A stretch of 64,000 bases of DNA from Maea johnstoni (taxonomy: Eukaryota; Annelida; Polychaeta; Spionida; Magelonidae), in assembly GCA_963942565.1 (NCBI GenBank), contig OZ012695.1, positions 8,558,379 to 8,622,378 on the forward strand, written 5' to 3'. The notes beneath the pieces are model-generated. The model worked only from the letters and a program-made list of their open reading frames with translations, had not been told where the DNA came from and did no database searches. The position numbers and the translations under genes are program-made. Below, in pieces: positions 61,941 to 64,000 of this stretch. Positions within the stretch are counted from its first letter, which is position 1; every line of letters starts with the position of its first letter.

Positions 61941-63197
61941 TCACAGGATTAAAGGTTTCTGACACGAACCGGAAGTCAAGTTCTTGCGAGGAGGTCAAAA
62001 GCAGCCATTGTTACCAGCCAATTACCGCCGATATGTTTTCTTAATGAAAACACTCACGAGGTCAAGCCGTGTATAATAGTGGTATGAAGATGTTAGTGGA
62101 GGCGGCGATGAGGGATTTGTTGTAACTTGGGTTAAACCAGGTAACTGCACGACGCGCCAATAGGATTATGCAGATCAACTCGCTGCCAAATCTCCTGGAA
62201 ACCGATGTCGTAAAAGCGAGCAATAAGTTGATTATGTTTAGTGCTAAGAAGGGTCGTGTTCGCCCTAGGTGTTGTCTGGGTGAACCGCTGGGGCAGGCAC
62301 GTACTCACCCCCGGGGCAACATTGACGCTTCCTGAGACCTGGGCGTCAGCAGATCTGAATTGACTGATCCCGCGGAGCATTTGTGTAAACTGCATCAATC
62401 TTACACGGTCTCCGCGTGGCGACAGCTACATTTTAGCCTCTTAACCTCCACACATCCTGCTGCTAATAACAATCTTATTATCATGATTCAGGCAACAATA
62501 AATTTACTCAGAAATTAGAGCGGGACACTTGTGGATATAGAAGACTAAATGGGAATATTGGGGATGTGGTTCGTGTCACCTTTGCTTCGCAAGTCGGACA
62601 AACTGCAACATATGTTCTTGAAACTCTGTTATAATACAGCTACAACTAAGAGACTACCAAAGATATGTGTAACACGTGATTATGTTAACTGGATAAAGAA
62701 TCTATCACGATTAAAAATGGTTATTCATTTGAAACCAAGGAGTCTGCCAAGAGATAAGCTATTTCTCATATCCCAAATATCATAAAATGTTAACATCTTG
62801 ATTTGTATTTGTTTATATCTGTACCAGTCTTGTTTTTCAATATTGTAATATATTCATAGATGCTCTCTGTGGTCAAGACGAATTGTCAAAACCACGCATT
62901 ATCTATTCCGTGTGTGACAAAATGCAATGCATATCGTATAAATGGTTTTGATTCCAGTGACTGCTGAGTTGGTGATGAAATATAGGATAACAAAGTTATC
63001 TATTTTCAATATAAAAGGAAAGCTAGTATTTCCTCTCCGCTAGTTATCCTCTCAACCCTTGTGAAATGATCCTGCCGTGTACACTCGAACCTAGCACATG
63101 GCACATTCCTGACATTTTGAGGCAGATTCCTGACTAGTCAACAACAATAGGTGTGGCAATCAGGAGAAACCCACGGGCCAACAACTTCAATCAGGAG
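61937..63197. other. Unassigned DNA
   Basis: A 78-residue plus-strand frame at 62549-62785 is basic and unrecognised, and I do not call it a gene. Confidence 0.4.
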
Positions 63198-63240
63198 TGT
63201 ATGTATGTATGTATGTATGTTTATTTATTGAACATATATA
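63198..63240 (-). mobile_element. LINE or SINE 3' end with (CATA)n tail, minus strand
   Basis: On the minus strand, TTCAATAAATAAACATACAT leads into a CATA repeat. This is the same layout as the AGTCAATAAAC tails at 29.2, 37.6 and 40.3 kb. The body (above 63240) is not recognisable. Confidence 0.45.
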
Positions 63241-64000
63241 ATGCATAAAACATGCAGGTTTTATCAGTTAGATGATTCTAGTTAAGATACTCTCAAAGTG
63301 AATGAGGAGAAAAAGTCAATATACTCAATTTGGACATCTCTCTACTGTCCAGATGTAAATGGGTCAACTGTGCGTATCATATTGCCACTTGTGATTACAG
63401 GCATGGCACTATGGTGATGCAGTAAACCAGCAGGTTTCATAATTTATGGTCAAGTAATTACTTGCAAATGTGCCAAGTTGCGGTGAATAAAAATCTATCA
63501 GTGAATAAGGAAATATTGATTAGAAAACATAAAATGTGTGCAACATGTTGGCGTGGTGATTGCGTTTAAATACTTCAAAATACTTCGTAAAATTATTATC
63601 ACTCAAATATTTCTAAATTCCTATATCGTAATAAGTGCTACCATTTCTGGATGGCAACAAAGTATCCACTCTCTACCATTCAAATATATTAGTTTCGTAT
63701 ACACATCTCGGCTTTTTATCAAAGTATTTCCATTTTGGTCCCACATTGCGCACGCCACGGATGTGACTTTGTCGACGCACCTGATTGGCTTGAGAGAATA
63801 TGACTCGATGGAGATAAACTGTTAACATTAGTCAGTAAATGATTAAATATTGCCAATAAGACATGAATACGTTGTGTTGTTTGCGTATGTTTTCCATGGA
63901 TGTAACTTGTAATATCGGGAACATAATCATAGTAGGTACAGATTAATGGCATCTTTCACAACAGTAGAATTGTGGAATATAATTGTGTCGTGTAAATTCT
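63241..64000. other. Unassigned DNA
   Basis: A 95-residue plus-strand frame (63538-63825) has no recognisable domain. Confidence 0.35.

Noticed and set aside
62549-62785. 78-residue basic frame, considered as a LINE or host exon
   Set aside because: No motif I can name and no repeat tail at a fitting distance.

Overview
The window looks like non-coding chromosomal DNA of an animal, most likely an aquatic invertebrate. It is AT-rich and full of long (TA)n, (ACT)n and (GA)n arrays. It carries several decayed non-LTR retrotransposon (LINE) pieces, many terminal-inverted-repeat DNA transposons, and no operon, ribosome-binding-site or compact gene layout. I cannot name the species. I recognised no host exon, no rRNA or functional tRNA gene, no CRISPR array, and no LTR, retroviral or Polinton element. 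The only coding capacity I can assign belongs to broken LINEs. The assembly has one 200-base N gap (28801-29000) inside a (TA)n array.

Layout. 1-2222: an RNase H-containing LINE remnant, then the C-terminal end and 3' tail of a second LINE. 2991-10052: a 7.06 kb palindromic transposon (called E1 here) made of inverted arrays of ~835 bp units around a divergent core. 10056-13799: microsatellites and unassigned DNA. 13803-20569: a second palindromic transposon (E2, 6.77 kb) with four plus four ~825 bp units. 20573-35500: unassigned DNA with an inverted pair of a dispersed repeat (22.5 and 30.7 kb), several short MITE-like elements (28.25, 30.99, 31.87, 34.13 kb) and (TA)n arrays. 35532-41450: two LINE copies, plus-strand at 35.5-37.7 kb and minus-strand at 40.3-41.4 kb, with matching 3' tails. 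42.9-43.6 kb: a ~150 bp tandem repeat. 49653-53236: a third fold-back element (E3) that splits a (TA)n array and carries a Harbinger-type MITE. 54.0-60.1 kb: tRNA-derived SINE-like sequences, including a seven-unit tandem array of tRNA Leu/Ser-like heads. 60.9-61.2 and 63.2 kb: more LINE ends.

The most interesting result is that E1 and E2 look like one transposon family. Both end in TAG-nCnAT-nnGCCA. Both are flanked by a 3 bp duplication (ACA for E1, ACT for E2). Both are palindromes of ~830 bp units. Their ends share 32 of 44 positions by hand alignment. The units are packed with AGGTCA half-sites in exact nuclear-receptor spacings: DR1 triplets in E1, DR4 and DR5 in E2. The E1 core also carries four X-box (RFX-type) palindromes. 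The structure is read directly from the sequence. A regulatory role, a superfamily name and novelty are inference and need database comparison.
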